Shown in pieces: positions 63,526 to 64,000 of a stretch of 64,000 nt of DNA. This DNA is from HGW-17 sp964516435. GTDB lineage: Bacteria; Myxococcota_A; Polyangia; HGW-17. The DNA lies in contig CAZEZP010000061.1 of assembly GCA_964516435.1 (NCBI GenBank), positions 6,960-70,959 on the forward strand, in the 5' to 3' direction. Made by a program: the position numbers and the translations under genes. The notes under the pieces are model-generated. The model did no database searches. It had not been told where the DNA came from and was given only the letters and a program-made list of their open reading frames with translations. How positions within the stretch are numbered: the first letter of the stretch is position 1; each line of letters opens with the position of its first letter.

Positions 63526-64000
63526 TCAGGGACAGTTGGACGGGTTCAGGCAGAAACTCTCGGTTCCCAGTACGCCGGTGGAACCGGATGCCCCGGGGTT
63601 GCCATCGTTCTCGCCCACGGGCGCGCCGGGAGCCGAGGCTCCGCCTGCACCCGCCGCCCCTGCGCTGCCGCCCTGGACGAGGCAATTCTGCGTGATCATG
63701 GCATTGAACGAATAGAAGGCATAGGAAACGCCCCCGGCTCCGCCGCCTCCGCCCCCACCATGGCCGCCATGGCCTCCGCGCCCGCCCGCGCCGCCGGCCG
63801 CGGAATCGCCATTGGCCGCTCCGCCCGCGCCGCCGTTGCCCGGACTCTGGCCGCGTCCGCCGGTTCCGCCGGCTCCGCCGGCGCCCGCGTTGCCCCGCAT
63901 GACTGTACAATCCGTGACCGTGATGGTTGAATCCACGGCGAACAGACCGAAACTTCCGCCACCGCCGCCACCCCCCGCGCCACCGCCTTGGGCGGCGCAT
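63526..64000 (-). CDS. Gly-rich surface-type protein (N-terminus outside window)
   Basis: The frame is open to the right edge on the minus strand, so the start lies beyond 64000. Visible product: Gly-rich runs around GGSFGLFAVDSTITVTDCTV, then repeated GGAGG-type units (GAGGAGGTGGRGQSPGNGG, GGAGGRGGHGGHGG), SYAFYSFNAMITQNC and a second Gly-rich part ending in LGTESFCLNPSNCP. Alternating 'N-C' and T-V-T-D segments resemble right-handed beta-helix/PGRS-like surface proteins of Myxococcota. It is probably secreted, but that cannot be judged without the N-terminus. The plus-strand frames here are its shadows. Confidence 0.65.
   Translation of the reverse strand, partial: CAAQGGGAGGGGGGGSFGLFAVDSTITVTDCTVMRGNAGAGGAGGTGGRGQSPGNGGAGGAANGDSAAGGAGGRGGHGGHGGGGGGGAGGVSYAFYSFNAMITQNCLVQGGSAGAAGAGGASAPGAPVGENDGNPGASGSTGVLGTESFCLNPSNCP

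Noticed and set aside
63170..63715. A 181-codon plus-strand frame with a hydrophobic segment.
   Set aside because: Most of it is the shadow of the Gly-rich minus-strand gene; the hydrophobic part is the AT-rich intergenic stretch.

Overview
This 64 kb window is high-GC DNA from a Gram-negative bacterium that looks like a Myxococcota (myxobacteria-related) or neighbouring deltaproteobacterial lineage. This is an inference from content, not from a marker tree. The signs are three eukaryotic-type Ser/Thr kinases (two with C-terminal PEGA-type regions), an FHA-TM-TonB-like protein of the gliding-machine (GltG/AgmX) type, a TPR+AIM24 protein, an MXAN_5187-type protein, many lipoproteins with Cys-rich, MopRI or IgGFc-binding-type domains, a Gly-rich repeat protein, and an HD-GYP response regulator. 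No rRNA, tRNA, CRISPR array or intact insertion sequence was seen.

Layout. 1-11.4 kb (+): TPR/AIM24 protein (cut by the left edge), pgsA, an MXAN_5187-like protein, two lipoproteins, gyrB, a helical-repeat protein, a Ser/Thr kinase, a Cys-rich lipoprotein with a frameshifted signal peptide, and an unknown gene. 11.8-13.8 kb (-): a MEDS-receiver signalling protein and radC. 14-23.4 kb (+): ftsW-like gene, lipoprotein, FHA/TonB-like protein, cysK, nucleotidyltransferase, outer-membrane-type protein, then a periplasmic binding-like protein with a histidine kinase. 23.5-27.5 kb (-): IgGFc-binding-type lipoprotein and a second kinase. 27.7-32.9 kb (+): beta-lactamase-family protein, an M20-like lipoprotein that has lost its metal ligands, a TM protein, and a B12-binding radical SAM enzyme. 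32.9-34.7 kb (-): antiporter fused to a PTS EIIA domain. 34.7-41.4 kb (+): Cache histidine kinase with a REC-DUF3369-HD-GYP regulator, a rhomboid-like membrane protein, YjbQ, and a formylglycine-generating-enzyme-like lipoprotein.

41.5-48.9 kb (-) is a tight seven-gene run: OmpA-type protein, small TM protein, helical protein, SPFH protein with three zinc ribbons, PilZ-like protein, LD-carboxypeptidase, and a membrane-anchored CHAT protease coupled to it by an ATGA overlap. It reads as an envelope-surveillance or membrane-stress module and is my best candidate for an undescribed system. 49-58 kb (+): lone oligopeptide-type ABC ATPase, nadA, a FliH/FliI-type pair without other secretion genes, MopRI lipoprotein, FAD oxidoreductase, and an mgtE carrying a stop codon and a frameshift. 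58.2-64 kb (-): third kinase, a frameshifted lipoprotein, a small TM protein, decayed IS3-type transposase and HsdR fragments, a PKD-like lipoprotein, and a Gly-rich protein cut by the right edge.

Several genes carry single-base lesions (about 9.7, 57.0, 57.3, 60.2 and 62.3 kb). They may be real decay or assembly errors, and reads are needed to decide.
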